DNA of 64,000 nucleotides from Bursaphelenchus xylophilus (taxonomy: Eukaryota > Nematoda > Chromadorea > Rhabditida > Aphelenchoididae). The stretch spans positions 2,294,001-2,358,000 of the forward strand of contig CAJFCV020000001.1 of assembly GCA_904066235.2 (NCBI GenBank), read 5' to 3'. The notes beneath the pieces are model-generated. The model searched no databases. It worked only from the letters and a program-made list of their open reading frames with translations, and was not told the DNA's origin. Positions 30,634-43,570 of the stretch are shown in pieces; the stretch's first letter is position 1; each line of letters begins with the position of its first letter. A program made the translations under genes and the position numbers.

Positions 30634-33600
30634 TCAGACGGGATTGGGAGCGGGAATGGTCTCCCTGAACTGGTGGACCAACGCTTGAGTCTTTTTATCC
30701 TTAATTTTGACGCTCAGGTAGTCGACAAACACCGTCACAATGTACAGATACTGGGCTTCGGTTTGGACGGCGCAGGCGCGTTGCGTTCGAATGTTCTTGA
30801 CGATGTCTTTGATCTACAAAAAAGCAATTAAAAATGCTTACAAAAACTGCAGAAAATATTCAAATTCAAGGCTTCGGCGCAGCTTGGAAAAATTTATTTT
30901 TTCCACGGACAAATGCCACATAAAACTTAATCTAAATACCCAGCTTACCACCGGCTTTTCTTGTCTTTTCCTGAAGGTGAACATGGCAAAGTCCACAGCA
31001 ATCGCGGTTCCAGTCCGACCAACGCCAGCAGAACAATGAATCACACAGGTTCCCTGAAAAAAATAAGATAACATTACTATTCAAAAACTGCCTCAGGCTG
31101 CAGAATGAAAGTAGAAAAACAAGTTCGAAGTCAAGGCTAGGGCGCAGCTTGGAAAAAATAATTTTGTTTTTTGGGGGATTTTTTTGATTTATGGCCCAAA
31201 AAAAGTAAAAAAATTTGAATTCAAGCCAGAAAAAACTCTATGCCTTTAGATTTTTTTGTAAAGTCTGTTTTTGCAACTCACGTTCGGGATGGATCTCAAC
31301 AGCCGGAGGACTTTCATCGTGCTTCCAGGGACACCTCTATCCGGCCATTGGTGCATAACAATCAGCTTCGTGAGCACGGAATTGGAACAGCCGTCCGGAA
31401 TAACTTCGATTGTGTGCATTGTAAGTTCATCCTGGGTCCACACCTGGAAAATTTAGAATTATTGTTTTGCACAGTGCAAAAACACAATATTTTGAAATCA
31501 TGCACTATGCCAAAAAAATCCAAGACTTTGCACGGTGCAAAATAATTTTCGAAACTGCAAAGTGCTAAAAAACTTCTAATTTTGCATTGTGAAATAAAAA
31601 TCAGGCCAAAATTTGCACTGTGCAATAAATTTCTGACCTTTCACACCGTGCAAAATAATTTCAAATTCTGCACAGTGCAAAAACAATCTCAAAAATTTTT
31701 TTTTATTTTGCACTGTGCAAAAAAAATATCTTGCAAAAAAAATATTTTGCAAAAAAAAAATATTTTGAAAAAAAAAATATTTAGAAAATTTTGCTCCGTG
31801 CATAAAAATGAGCTCACCTTTCGATTGTTGACGAACATGGGCCCATGATTGACATAGGCTCCTTCCTGCGCCGGGAAATACTGGGCGCACTTTTCGATGC
31901 CACTCTCCACAACTGCGCACAGCATCACAATGGATGTGGCCTCAGTCTCGTAGACCATTCGCCAAAAATCGGGGGTTGTCGCCTCGGTGGGCGCCTAAAA
32001 AACTCAAAATCTTCAATTTCTCGCCCCTCCTACCTGGGTGGCAATGTATTTCCGGGTGTCATAGCCCTCAAGTTGCACATAATTGGCGTGAATGTAGTCC
32101 GTCTCGGGCGGCACGTTGAGCGTGAGGACCACGCGGGTCGCGTCCAGACAAGCGACGTCCTTGTAGCGGTTGCGGGTCGTGTTCGCGGCAAATGCGTCGA
32201 ATTTGGGCTGAGGCGGGAGGAAGTTTTTCACTTCTTCCTGGAATTCTTTGCAGACCCCTTCGCTGCCTGTAAAAAATGAAAAAAATAAAAAAAAAATAAC
32301 AAATTTTTTTCCAAGCTGCGCCCTGCCTTCACCGTAAAAAACCAAAAAAAGGAAAAATTTGCGGTTTTAGCAGCCAACTTTCAAAAATAAATTGGCAAAA
32401 AAAATCGTTTCCGGAATACTGCGAAAAATAATTTTTCCGAGCTGCGCCCTGCCTTCTCCGTAAAAAACAAAAAATAAAGGCAAATTTGCGGGTTTAGTAG
32501 CCTACTTTCAAAAATAAATTGGCAAAAAATTGCTTCTAGTCCACCGCAAAAAAAATATTTTTTCCGAGCTGCGCCCTAGACTTTACATAAAATTCGCTTC
32601 TACCGAGCTCTCGAGTTTCCCTTAGCTACGCTCTTGACCAAAACAATTTACAAAAAATGGCTGTTGACAAAAATATTTTCTGCGAGCTGCGCCCTGTCTT
32701 GGGTCTTTTTTCGGCCTGCAAAAGCAAAAAAAAAATCAGGAAAATACCACCAAAAAATCAACAAAAATCCATCAAATTTTTCTTATTATTTTTATCCCAC
32801 AACGACATTCAAAAAGTTACTTGCCTAATTTGGAAACCTCCGTGAGAAAACTTCTGGCGGCCTCTAGCTGGGTTTTCGACAGCTCTTTGCCCCTTTGAGG
32901 TCCCTTCGCCTCGCCCGGTTGCTCCGTTGTCTGGCCTGCAAGACAAATTTATTGATGAAAAAATTTTTACTCTACCTTTTGTTGACTTGCCTGCGGGCCT
33001 TGATCTCCTTTGTCTCGAGCCCTGAAATTGAAATTAAAAAAACAATTATGCAGTACGGCCCTTGATAAAGAGTCTACGCACTTTCTGCGGCGACTAGTCT
33101 AAGATTGGCCCCAGAGGGCACAAAAACGGATTTTTCCAAAAAAAACATACAGTGCGGACCTGATCCAGTGACATAAAATGTACCATTTTGCATCCGGGAA
33201 GTATCAAAAAAATGTGGCAAAATACCTCTCTTTCCAAGTGAAAAACTCCGATTTCAAAAGCGGGCCCGCTCTTTTTATGAGGGACCCTTCAAAACGAAGT
33301 TTTTCACTTGGAGACGGAGGTATTTGGCTGCATTTTTCGGTAATTCCCGGATGCAAAACGACACATTTTATGCCACTGGATTAGGTCCCCAGTATCTAAA
33401 ATCATCCGCCAACCCACCTTTTCCTTCCTTTTCTCCTTGGGACTCGACTTGCCAACCGGTTTCTCGGCGGTCCCGGCCGCGCTATTCGGGCCACGTTGGG
33501 TGGTGGAGGCGGGATTGGCGGGCGCGACCTCATCGTCGATGGTGTCCTCATCTCGTTTCGGTTCATCTTCCAGCTTCTTGCTGCGGTGGTGGGGTTTGCC

Positions 33601-33636
33601 TTTACGCACCGTGGGCGCCGGCTTCTTTGGCGGCAT
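30634..33636 (-). CDS. cytosolic protein tyrosine phosphatase, 410 residues
   Basis: It removes phosphate from phosphotyrosine. Exons: 33636-33418, 33021-32976, 32935-32825, 32266-32034, 31994-31818, 31443-31282, 31053-30949, 30813-30634; phases 0, 1, 1, 0, 0, 0, 0. The intron at 32824-32267 is GC-AG. The first ~100 residues are a charged low-complexity leader (MPPKKPAPTVRKGK) without signal peptide. The PTP domain begins with FCKEF-like VCKEFQEEV, then NRYKDVACLDATRV and DYIHANYVQL. It keeps DFWRMVYE, WPD (295-297, general acid), HCSAGVGRTG (Cys323, Arg329) and the closing RTQRACAVQTEAQYLYI. All key residues are present, so it should be active. Short single-domain PTPs of this kind are greatly expanded in nematodes, often in the male germ line. 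The tissue cannot be told here. Confidence 0.92.
31470..31805. repeat. GCACAGTGC-type repeat in PTP intron 5
   Basis: Eight or more TTTTGCACTGTGCAA-like palindromes are followed by a run of CTTGCAAAAAAAATATTT units. Confidence 0.8.
32290..32800 (-). repeat. three tandem ~130 bp units in PTP intron 3
   Basis: AGCTGCGCCCT followed by GCCTTCTCCGTAAAAAAC-type sequence recurs at about 32315, 32441, 32568 and, more weakly, 32682. Confidence 0.7.
33149..33395. repeat. element D copy in PTP intron 1
   Basis: CAGTGCGGACCTGATCCAGT to ACTGGATTAGGTCCCCAGT, with CCATTTTGCATCCGGGAAG mirrored at the right. Confidence 0.82.
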
Positions 33637-34388
33637 TGCTCCAAATCTTCGGGCTGTGTCACCGACCCGCCGAGAGAGTTGAGAAGGAAGTGAGTGGCGG
33701 AATGAGTGGGTGGGGGTTTTGTTGGCCGGGTCGAATTTGCATAATTTCGAAGGGAAATTTGCATAATTTGAATAATTTTGAAAGGAAATCAATGGAAATG
33801 GGTTTTTTTTTGTTTTTTTTCATGCTTCGGATGAAAGTGGAGTGCAAACATATCTCCGCCAACGACTTTCCGACTAAGCCTGTGTCCCACAACGAAGAGA
33901 CCCTGATCTTGGCATTCCGCCACAACCCACCGTAGGACGAGGATTTGGGAATGAGAGAGAAAGGTCAGATAATGAGAGGATAATCTGAGCGAGCTGTTGG
34001 CTGTCAGAGTTACAGAAGAAGCCAAGGGCCGATGCACTATCTGAAAGTTTGCTAAAAGTTAGCTGAAAATGGTAGGGCGCAGCTCGAAAAACAACGTTTT
34101 GCAGCTCGCCGGAGCTAAGTTTCAGCTTGTTTTCAAGCTGCGACCAAGACGCGTGCTGCACCCGTGCAAGGTCTCCTAGCTTCGCCCTATGATTTTCAGC
34201 AAACTTTCAGATTGGCCCCAGGTGTACGTTCGGTCCCCGAGCTAGGCGAGGAGTGATCTATTGTTTTACGCCCGACCCTTTTTGAAACTTTCAAAGGAAA
34301 ATCTGGCACTTTTCCTGTCAGACAAACATCCTCGCAAAAATCACTAACCAAGTTGAATACTCGAGCTTTTATTAAATTATTGCAAAAA
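33637..34388. other. spacer between the PTP and M1 genes
   Basis: It holds an inverted-repeat element at 34039-34211 (CTGAAAGTTTGCT to AGCAAACTTTCAG, enclosing GGGCGCAGCTCG) and, at 34368-34373, AATAAA on the minus strand for the upstream M1 gene. Confidence 0.6.
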
Positions 34389-37300
34389 CTAGAAGTTCGC
34401 GCGGTCGATCTCGCTTCGCATTCGGGCGTGCCATTTGTGCGAAGTGAGGCGCTGTCGGTACTTGTCGATGAATGCTCTGCCTTCGGCGGTGGTGACTCCT
34501 TGACGATAAACGGCTTGTCGGAATTCGGGGACAAGTCTGAAAATCGATTTTTTTATTGGCTGAAGAGCAGACAGCTCTCCATACACGATATCAGTCTGAA
34601 AACAGACCGATATAGTGGGTAGAGAGCATAGAGCAGCCGGCGCTTACTGTGGGCAGTCGACAAGTTCCCTTTCGGGCGCACAATCCTCCTTGAACTGCTC
34701 GAAAAGCTCGGTGGTCTTCTTTACGGCGCTCGGAATGCCGGCTCGGACCGCGTTGTCGAGGAAGTAGCCTCCGATCACTCTAAAACACATTAAAAACTCC
34801 TCTTTATGACTCCTCATCTTACCTGTTCTTTCCAGTGGGCTCGTAGTCAAAGTTATCGCTGATGATGGTCAGAATGTCTTTGTAATATTTACTATTATAC
34901 GGCAAGTATCTCAACAAGCTGTAGTGCACATTTCCCTTCGTTTTTTTCGCGGCGTTGTAGACGATTTCAGCCAGTTGCTCGCCCTGTTTCACCCTCGACA
35001 CAGACTGCATTATGTAGTAATGGTTGTGCAGCGAAAGATGAGGGAATTTGTCATGCGCAACGGCGTTGAAATGAATGTCATTGTGGATTCTAAAGGTTGC
35101 GAATGCCTTTGCGTCGTTGTTGAAGACGTAATTCCCATCGTCCTTGAGCTCAAAGTTGTCGGGAGAGCAGGTCTTGCCGTCCTTCAGCAGCCAGATCACA
35201 TGCTCTTTGTCCGTGTCCAGATCCAGCACGAAGACGGGCACATTCCATTTGTAGGGTTTGCTGCTGGTTTGAGTGATTTGGAATCGACCGTCCTTCTTGA
35301 GGACGTCGACAGTGGGAACACCGGTTCGTAAGAAGTAATCCTTGGCGTGCTCGGTGAAGGTGAGATCGCCGCAAAGGATGTCGCTCTTTCTGGCCTGAAA
35401 CGTCATTTTGGTGATAAATTACACCAAACAAAATCTATTGGACGGTGCGAAAAGCAAAGTCATTAGCACTGTGTGACAAAAAGGCAGAGTGCGAGCGACG
35501 GCGCTACAACTTTCCGGGTCAACGATTCTATGAATCGCGTGGGTTCGTCGCTGTATGCAGGGCTAGGAAAAGGCTTAGTTAGTAGAAATAATAAGATTGG
35601 TCGGGTTACAATAACTCAGGATAAAGAAAACTAACGTTAGTAATCGCTAAAATTCGAAAAGGTGGAAATCCTGCAAGTCTTCGCCAAGTCTCCGCCGAGC
35701 CTTTGTCGAGCGTCCAACGACTTTGCTAGGCTTTGTAGGCACTTCCTACAACCTTGTTTTTTGGTATCCACCTGCCCTACGCTTCGTATCGCTCGATTTT
35801 GTCTTGATCCCAAAAAACGACTCTTACCTTGACGAAGCTCTGCAGCAATGTGTCCAAGCCAGCATTCTTGAAGGCGTTCTCATGCTGGTAGATCTTCAAA
35901 CCCTCGTAGAAGACCTCGTCGGTGAGAACATGGCGAATCGAGTTCAAAAGGCCTCCGCCGACGTTGTAGGTAATGCCTTGGTAAATAATGCTACTTCAGA
36001 GATGATTATGACCTACCGTCGAAGTGACTGACATTGTCAACGATCGGATGACTGGCATAAGAGTAGTAGGAGATGGCGCTTTGAACGGTTTGAGCAAGAG
36101 CGGACTCCTAAAGTTGCGTTGAAGGTAAAGAGGTGGGAATGAGGTGATTGTTGATGCAAATAGACTTATAAACTTACGGAAAGGTAGCTGAACTTCTCGA
36201 CTTGCCCCAACGCATGGATCTCGAAGTAGGTGGCGAAGGATTCGTGGAGGAATTCCCAGCCCCATCGGTCCGCTGTGACAACGTCGCCGAACCTGAAGCA
36301 AATAGATATAAGCTTTCGGTAAATCGCCGAACCCCTTTAGGAAGGGCCGTAAATTTTTAATTATCAGTCTATCGGGAAAATAATGAGCACCCTAACGCAT
36401 CGAAATCGACTCGCTGCCGAGAAAATGAATTTTGTCGCGAAAAAATCAAATTGCTTTCCACTTCACCTATACGATTGGTGCAGCGACATTGCTCCACCAT
36501 TTTCCCGACAGACTGTTACTACTAACGCCTGAAGTAACTGCATGTCGCCAGTGCAAAAACGGGGAACGCGGCAGGTTCAAAATTTCCGAAAGACAAACAA
36601 GGCCAGTTGCCGGGACTTTATGGTACCAATGGTACTGTTACTTACCACTGATGGGCAGTTTCGTGGCAGATAACCCTCTTGCGTCCGACTTCTTCCGCAG
36701 CGGTTTGCCCAATTCTGTTGGGAACGTAGCCTCCGTAGATGATCAACCCAAAGTTTTCCATTCCTCCGGCAGCAAAGACAACGGTATCCAAGTGGTCTGA
36801 AAGTAAAGAAAATCGCTACGTTTCAACAAATTTCAGCCATTTGGGATCTCAGTTTTCGGCTACAGAACTGCCATTTTCCCAATTCTAAACAGAAGCCTTA
36901 CCCAGCTTCTTCAACGGGTAGTTGAACTTGACCAGGCTCTCCATGGCATCCACACATTGGGCGCCGACAAGCGCCGAGTCTTGGGTGAATCCGTCGAATG
37001 CTCTGACGGCGATAGCGCGGTTCTGAAATATACACATTTAACAGTCTGTCGGGAAAATAATGACCATTCTACTGCATCGAAAATCGCGTCAAATTAATTG
37101 TAAAATCAAATTGCTTTTCAGTTCAGCGACGCGATCGGCACAGCGACATTCTGGTCATTATTTTCCCGGCAGACTAACACTATAAATACTATAAAAGATA
37201 AGCGTTGCAAGGCTTACGAGAACTCCGCTTTTGGAGGTAAAATTGCTCTCGACAAAGTCACCAACGGCAAACGCGATCAAATACGACGAAACTTGAACGG

Positions 37301-40300
37301 TGGGCTTGAAACGAGTGAGGACTCGTTGTTCGCTGAAAAAAATTGTCAATGCCAAAAATCGACGTATGTTCCCCTACTCAAAGTATCTTTGCTCAGCGAT
37401 CTCTTCGTTGCCGTAGGCTTTCGCTCCTTTTGGATGGATCAGGGAGAGCGTGAAGGAGGACTTGAACCATGGGTCGTCGAAGCACGGGAACGCTTCTCGA
37501 GCGTAGGTGGTCTCGAAAATTGAGGCAACCAGCGAGCTGAAAGAACCAATTTAAATATTACCTGGAGCTTGAAAGGAAGTAGAGAAGCTCGCAAGCGAAG
37601 ATTTAAAACAGAGTTTTTTACAAATTGAAGCTTCCCTCCAAGGGGCCCGGACATTGTTGCAACGACCATCACCAAATTTCTTGAAACTAGGCCTGTAGAA
37701 GGGCCTGGGCATGCTGATGAAAAGCGAAGAAGGGTTTCGCGAAATTTCATCCATTCCGGGATTACTGTAACATTTTGTATTTTATAAAGTGGCGTTAGTT
37801 GTGGGCCGGGTGATGGTTCTATGAGTCCAAAACTTTTTGTGTGACTGTTTTCGACCACGGCCAACATTTTCCTAATTGAAATGTTTTTTGTATCTCTTCA
37901 TCTTTTGGTAGTACCGTAACCCTCAACATACCATATCGATTACTGCCAAAAATTGGGAAAAGTGTAACCAGTTTTTAAGCTTGATTATAAAGGTTGGACA
38001 CACTCTCCGTAAAATAAGACCAAAAAATCCAAAATAAAAATATAAGTTTTTGAGATATACGCGTTCAAAGTTGCTATGTTCGGTTACTGTAAGACCAAAA
38101 TGGAGATGATGAATTCTCAAACGGTACCATTCATTGCCACGCCTCACCCATTAATAGACTAGCCTGAGAAAAATATTTTCAGATCAAGAAATAAATATTT
38201 GAGGCTTTATTTCAGGCTTTATACGATGGTTACTGTAGTTTCTAACTTTTGTCAATTTCGCTAACCATTTTTTTCAAATGACGCATTTAGACCAGCTATC
38301 CCATTGAGAAATGTGTGTACAACGTAAAAATCAAAAAATCAAGGTTATAGTACTATCAATTCTTGAAATAAAGGGAGATTACGGTAGCCGTATCCGCTTT
38401 TTTCGCTGTTTGGCCGCGGCATTCTTTGGAGATGCTAGTGTAAACAGATTTGAGACTGGAAATTCACTCAGAATGGATAGAGGAGTATTTTAGCAAAAAA
38501 TCGCGAAAATAAAAATATAAGTTTTTGAGAAAATCCGGGATTACGGTCATTTTGGAGGGTTTTTGGGCTGTTTGGTCGCGGCATTCTTTGGAGATGCTAG
38601 TGTAACCAAATTTGAGACTGGAAATTCACTCAGAATGGATAGAGGAGTATTTTAGCAAAAAATCGCGAAAATAAAAATATAAGTTTTTGAGAAAATCCGG
38701 GATTACGGTCATTTTGGAGGGTTTTTGGGCTGTTTGGTCGCGGCATTCTTTGGAGATGCTAGTGTAACCAAATTTGAGACCGGAAATATGTTCAGAATAT
38801 ACAGGGGAGTATTGTAGCAAAAAATCGCAAAAATAAAAATATAAGTTTTTGAGAAAATCCGGGATTACGGTCATTTTAGGGGGTTTTTGGGCTGTTTGGC
38901 CGCGGCATTCTTTGGAGATGTTAGTGTAACCAAATTTGAGACCGGAAATATCTTCAGAATATACAGGGGAGTATTTTAGCAAAAAATCTCGAAAATAAAA
39001 ATATAAGTTTTTGAGAAAATCCCGGATTACGGTAATTTCGGACAGGAAATCCCCTAAAATCACCGTAATTTCGAAATTTCTCAAAAACTTGAATGCCGCG
39101 ACCAAACAGCCCAAAAACCCTCCAAAATGACCGTAATCCCGGATTTTCTCAAAAACTTATATTTTTATTTTCGCGATTTTTTGCTAAAATACTCCTCTAT
39201 CCATTCTGAGTGAATTTCCAGTCTCAAATTTGGTTACACTAGCATCTCCAAAGAATGCCGCGACCAAACAGCCCAAAAACCCTCCAAAATGACCGTAATC
39301 CCGGATTTTCTCAAAAACTTATATTTTTATTTTCGCGATTTTTTGCTAAAATACTCCTCTATCCATTCTGAGTGAATTTCCAGTCTCAAATTTGGTTACA
39401 CTAGCATCTCCATAGAATGCCGCGACCAAACAGCCCAAAAACCCTCCAAAATGACCGTAATCCCGGATTTTCTCAAAAACTTATATTTTTATTTTCGCGA
39501 TTTTTTGCTAAAATACTCCTCTATCCATTCTGAGTGAATTTCCAGTCTCAAATCTGTTTACACTAGCATCTCCAAAGAATGCCGCGGCCAAACAGCGAAA
39601 AAAGCGGATACGGCTACCGTAATCTCCCTTTATTTCAAGAATTGATAGTACTATAACCTTGATTTTTTGATTTTTACGTTGTACACACATTTCTCAATGG
39701 GATAGCTGGTCTAAATGCGTCATTTGAAAAAAATGGTTAGCGAAATTGACAAAAGTTAGAAACTACAGTAACCATCGTATAAAGCCTGAAATAAAGCCTC
39801 AAATATTTATTTCTTGATCTGAAAATATTTTTCTCAGGCTAGTCTATTAATGGGTGAGGCGTGGCAATCAATGGTACCGTTTGAAAATTCATCATCTCCA
39901 TTTTGGTCTTACAGTAACCGAACATAGCAACTTTGAACGCGTATATCTCAAAAACTTATATTTTTATTTTGGATTTTTTGGTCTTATTTTACGGAGAGTG
40001 TGTCCAACCTTTATAATCAAGCTTAAAAACTGGTTACACTTTTCCCAATTTTTGGCAGTAATCGATATGGTATGTTGAGGGTTACGGTACTACCAAAAGA
40101 TGAAGAGATACAAAAAACATTTCAATTAGGAAAATGTTGGCCATGGTCGAAAACATCCAGTCGGTAAGTTTCATCCGCAACGCTCCATCCCTCAGCCCAT
40201 CACAATAGAAACTTTACAAAACACAAAATGTTACAGTAATCCTCGAACAATGCAAATTTCGCAAAAACGTTTGACACTTTCGATGTACGCCCTGTGGGTC

Positions 40301-42359
40301 TTCTATGAGCCAAATCTGAAGAAATTCGGTGATTGTCACCGCAACAATGTCCGGGCCATGCTTCACTTTGTAAAAAAATCCGTTTTAAAGGTTTCTAAAA
40401 TTTTGCTTTTTCAAAAGGCATGGGCCACATATCAATTCCTAAAAGTTTGAGCTCGCGCTTTCCCGAGATATTTCATAAAGAGAAAGCATGCGAAATTGAA
40501 GAGTCGGCTATTGACGATGAGAAACAATTTTTTCCCATAACTTTTTCTTTTCTGCATTTTTTCGTTCTCAGTAGAAGGATTATTTCCCGCGAGAGTAACT
40601 AACAGGGGAAGTATGATATACCAAGTGCGCCGCACGCCAAACTGAGGAGTCCGGTGACCGGAATAGACTCTTCGCTATCGGTTTTTTACACTTCGTCTTG
40701 ATTTCGCAGAGAAGACAGAGAAAAGACGCGCAAAAACGTGCTCTCTCGCTCCAAAAATTCCCCATTTCTTCCTCGACGAAACGTTTTTTATGTCTTTTTT
40801 GGGCAAATTGCCAGTCCACTCACCGGACTGTCTTAGCTTATCTCAGTTTGACGTGCGACGCTCAGATTTTCATGAAACTTGGCAAAAATTTAGATTATTG
40901 TTTTCTGAGAGGACCACTAGCCCGTGCCTTGGACATTTTTTTAGATAAGATTTTGATAAAAATGGCAGTTTTTTTTTGCGAGTTTCGGCACGAAAGGTTT
41001 GATTACTCTCTATTCTAGCTGCCCGCGAGTATGGGCCGGCCCGTCGCACTTGTAAAACTTCCCTTGTTCGACTAAAAGCCGGAAAGACATCGCCGATGTC
41101 AATGGCGCTTCGAACTTACGTATCAGCATATTCATAATAATAGACGCCACCTCTGTAGGCGCCGCTCATCTTGCTATCGTACTTGAAGGCCAGAGTGTAA
41201 TTCTTTCCGGGCACGAGTTTTTCGGCCGAATGGACGATCAAATGCTGGGCTGAAGTTGGTTCCAACTTCTCAATTTTGATAGCCCGTCTGCCTTCAGACA
41301 GCTTGCTGGTCTGTAGCTTCACTGCCGATGCCAACTCGACTTGATTTGTGTTGTTGAGGACCGAAAATACGATCGAAACTTGGCCATTGAATGTGTTTCG
41401 AAGGGCTGAAATAGGGTTGGAAATACTGTAAAGTGTCTATGCTTTCAGTCTGTTGGGAAAATAATGAGCACTCTGTCGCATCGAAAATCGCACCACTCAA
41501 TGTGAACAAGTGCTCATTATTTTCCCGACAGACTGATATGCACTTTTAATAATAGTAGCGCACCCTTGTTGTAATCGAATCCCTTGAAGTTGAAGAAAAG
41601 CTCCAGGAGGATGTCGTACGAGTGGACCGTAACTTCGCGCGGCAAACGGTCGCCGGTATGAAGGTTCAGCCCCAATCTCGGCCTGGGGAAGGTCTCAACG
41701 GAAAAGGCATTCAGCGGGTCTTCATTGATCTCTAAAAAATGTGTTGTGAGTGTGGAGTGTTATCAGTGAAAAGAGCAAAAAAAAAATTTTTTTTTTGAAG
41801 GAGAAACTTTAATTTTTGCTCATATTTGTCGGTTTGATGTTTTGCAAAACGCATTAAAGTTGACAAGATATTTTTTTAAAACTGCTTCTGTTTCTGCAAC
41901 CGGACGACGGCCAAAAAAAATGCTTGATTTATAAGGGAAGACATGTGATTTTCAAAACATTTTTATGCACGCCTATGTCACATAGGAATTCCTGAAAATT
42001 TTAGCTCACGCTTTACAATGGCAGCCGAGATATTCAACTATATAACTTTGCGGCTGAGAGAGTGCGGCGGAGTACGAGCAGAGATATAATCCCTTTTCGC
42101 TCGTATCTTTGCTAGATTCGTGCGGAAAAGGTTGATTTTTCGTGGAAACGTTACCCTCGACGGTAGAAATTGATACAAAAGTTTTTATGTCAAAATTCAT
42201 GCAAAAAGTGTCACATCTTCTTCAACAAGCAGATAGTAGTAATGCGATGATAATAAGTCATCATAAATTGGAAAATTCACCCTTACTTTCCAACAACAAT
42301 TCCTCTCCGTCGAAACAAAACACCAGCCCAGTCAGCAAAGCCGTCAGCAGCAGCCTCAT
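34389..42359 (-). CDS. secreted M1 aminopeptidase 1, 759 residues, zinc site intact
   Basis: M1 peptidases remove N-terminal residues from peptides. Exons: 42359-42287, 41731-41564, 41405-41120, 37536-37378, 37332-37218, 37022-36902, 36796-36646, 36292-36178, 36107-36017, 35976-35828, 35394-34823, 34779-34648, 34536-34389; all phases close. The leader MRLLLTALLTGLVFC is a signal peptide. The beta-sandwich domain includes REVTVHSYDILLE and FETTYAREAFPCFDDP. The exopeptidase motif is GGMEN (318-322, usual GAMEN). The zinc site is HETAH (352-356), 18 residues, then Glu375, the exact M1 spacing. Tyr in GITYNVGG is the likely transition-state Tyr. There is no C-terminal membrane segment, so it is probably secreted. 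Intron 3 (3.6 kb) holds a giant palindrome. It is shorter than mammalian APN (about 960), and the C-terminal ERAP1-like domain is present but compact. Confidence 0.93.
36364..36515 (+). repeat. element B in M1-1 intron 7
   Basis: CAGTCTATCGGGAAAATAAT to CATTTTCCCGACAGACTG. Confidence 0.83.
37043..37176 (+). repeat. element B in M1-1 intron 5
   Basis: ACAGTCTGTCGGGAAAATAA to TTATTTTCCCGGCAGACTAA. The central GCCGCCGAG part is deleted. Confidence 0.83.
37595..40395. repeat. 2.8 kb giant inverted repeat in M1-1 intron 3
   Basis: The arms meet near 39075. CATACCATATCGATTACTGC (about 37929) mirrors GCAGTAATCGATATGGTATG (about 40055). Outward the match fades but is still visible in GGCCCGGACATTGTTGC at 37647 against GCAACAATGTCCGGGCC at 40343. 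Inside each arm is a tandem repeat of about 161 bp marked by CGGCATTCTTTGGAGATGCT (near 38418, 38579, 38740, 38903, and inverted at 39240, 39401, 39568). Confidence 0.9.
40620..40855. repeat. element M, uninterrupted copy
   Basis: GTGCGCCGCACGCCAAACTG to CAGTTTGACGTGCG. It has GAAGACAGAGAAAAGACGCGC and CAATTTGCCC-type sequence in common with 47458-48155. It is followed directly by a truncated element A (40853-41065). Confidence 0.75.
41446..41538 (+). repeat. short element B in M1-1 intron 2
   Basis: CAGTCTGTTGGGAAAATAAT to ATTATTTTCCCGACAGACTG, with only about 50 bp between the ends. Confidence 0.83.
41935..42240. repeat. partial element A in M1-1 intron 1
   Basis: The interior motifs AGCTCACGCTTTACAATGGC, CGGCTGAGAGAGTGCGGC and CGTGCGGAAAAGGTTGATTT are present, without the terminal repeats. 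Confidence 0.6.
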
Positions 42360-42407
42360 CTTTGTGCGGGACTAGCAATAATAGAAGTTCTTCGGACTGC
42401 ACCTACC

Positions 42408-42415
42408 TATATAAG
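42408..42415 (-). promoter_or_regulatory. TATA-like box, M1-1
   Basis: TTATATAG about 50 bp before the start codon. Confidence 0.5.
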
Positions 42416-42544
42416 ATCTCCGGGGAATTATCAGTTTCGCCGATAAACGAGACAACAGTTGCGTCACCCCCAAAAACAGCCAAGAGGAAGAGGAGCGGCC
42501 AAGAAAATTAATTAGTACATACCGATGATATTGTTTCGACGAAA

Positions 42545-42555
42545 CTCTTATCAGT
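42545..42555 (-). promoter_or_regulatory. GATA motif upstream of M1-1
   Basis: ACTGATAAGAG is a full match to the extended gut GATA consensus known from C. elegans, and a second CTGATAAT lies at 42427-42434. Gut expression is inferred. Confidence 0.5.
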
Positions 42556-42698
42556 TCGAAAATTCTAAACTTTAAAAACGCGACCATCTTGTAATGAAAT
42601 GAGGAGAGCAAACGGAAATACATACGTCGTGGGGTGCAACAACATGGCATACATTAGGCATGACTCCAGGCCGGGAATTGCAAAATTTTCCGGCTAAC

Positions 42699-43118
42699 AG
42701 GGGAAGTACCCCAAGTGCGACTCTCAGATTTTGATGACACTTGGCACAAATTTAGGATATTTTTTTCTGAAATATATGCGAGAATCCTAGCTCGCGCTTT
42801 GCAATAACAACCGAGAGTTTTATATCGAAAGTCGGCGAAAATTTGACATTTTTTGTTAAATTCCGGCACGAAAAGTTTTATATCTATCTCTACCGTAAAG
42901 TGTAATGTTTCTATAAAAAAATCGACTTTTTACGCAAGAAACTAGCAAAGTAATGGGCAAAAAGTGGTTTTCTCTCTGACCGCCCTCCGCGTTTGGCATA
43001 CTCACTCGGCGGCGCTTGCGTCGCGCGAGCTAAACTTTCAGGAATTGATATTTAGTCCATGCCCGACGTGTGTGCAAAATTTAAAGAAAATCTGAGCGTC
43101 GCACTTCAGGTACTTCTG
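42699..43118. repeat. element A copy
   Basis: GGGGAAGTACCCCAAGTGCG at the left, GCGTCGCACTTCAGGTACTT at the right. Confidence 0.83.
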
Positions 43119-43127
43119 TCCGATTCC

Positions 43128-43570
43128 ACCTTCGGATAGAAAAGAAATAAACGAGATGGCTTGTGGTCTTGCGGTTCCGTCTGCAGTCGATTACTTCCAA
43201 CACCGTCTACCTGGAAATACTTGGCCTTCCAAGTGGAAGGTTGCTGATGTGGAAATTGGGAAATCGATTGTTTTCGTTCCCCTTGGAAATAAACACGAGA
43301 ATAAATGATACTTAAGTCGAATAGATAAATTTATCAAAGAGGTTTAACAATTACAATAGAAGTAAAATAGCAATTCAATGCAATAGCAAAACACAGCGTT
43401 TCAACAATACTCAACAACAACATACAATACAACAACTTCAATCAAGATGGGACAAAACCTCAGAGAAGGCTACAGTGTCGTGATTCAGGCGCTCCGCTTC
43501 GGGATCTCTTCACCGAACATTCTCGAACATCGGGGAAAAACAGCTGGGAAACAGTTGACACGGGGCGACA
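43128..43570 (+). repeat. family G copy 2, without the nested inserts
   Basis: Serves as the empty-site reference for copy 1. TCCGATTCCACCTTCGGATA opens it and AACAGTTGACACGGG closes it. Confidence 0.85.

Noticed and set aside
33437..33693. Plus-strand open frames over the first PTP exon
   Set aside because: Antisense to the GC-rich PTP leader exon, which has a start context, donor and in-frame continuation.
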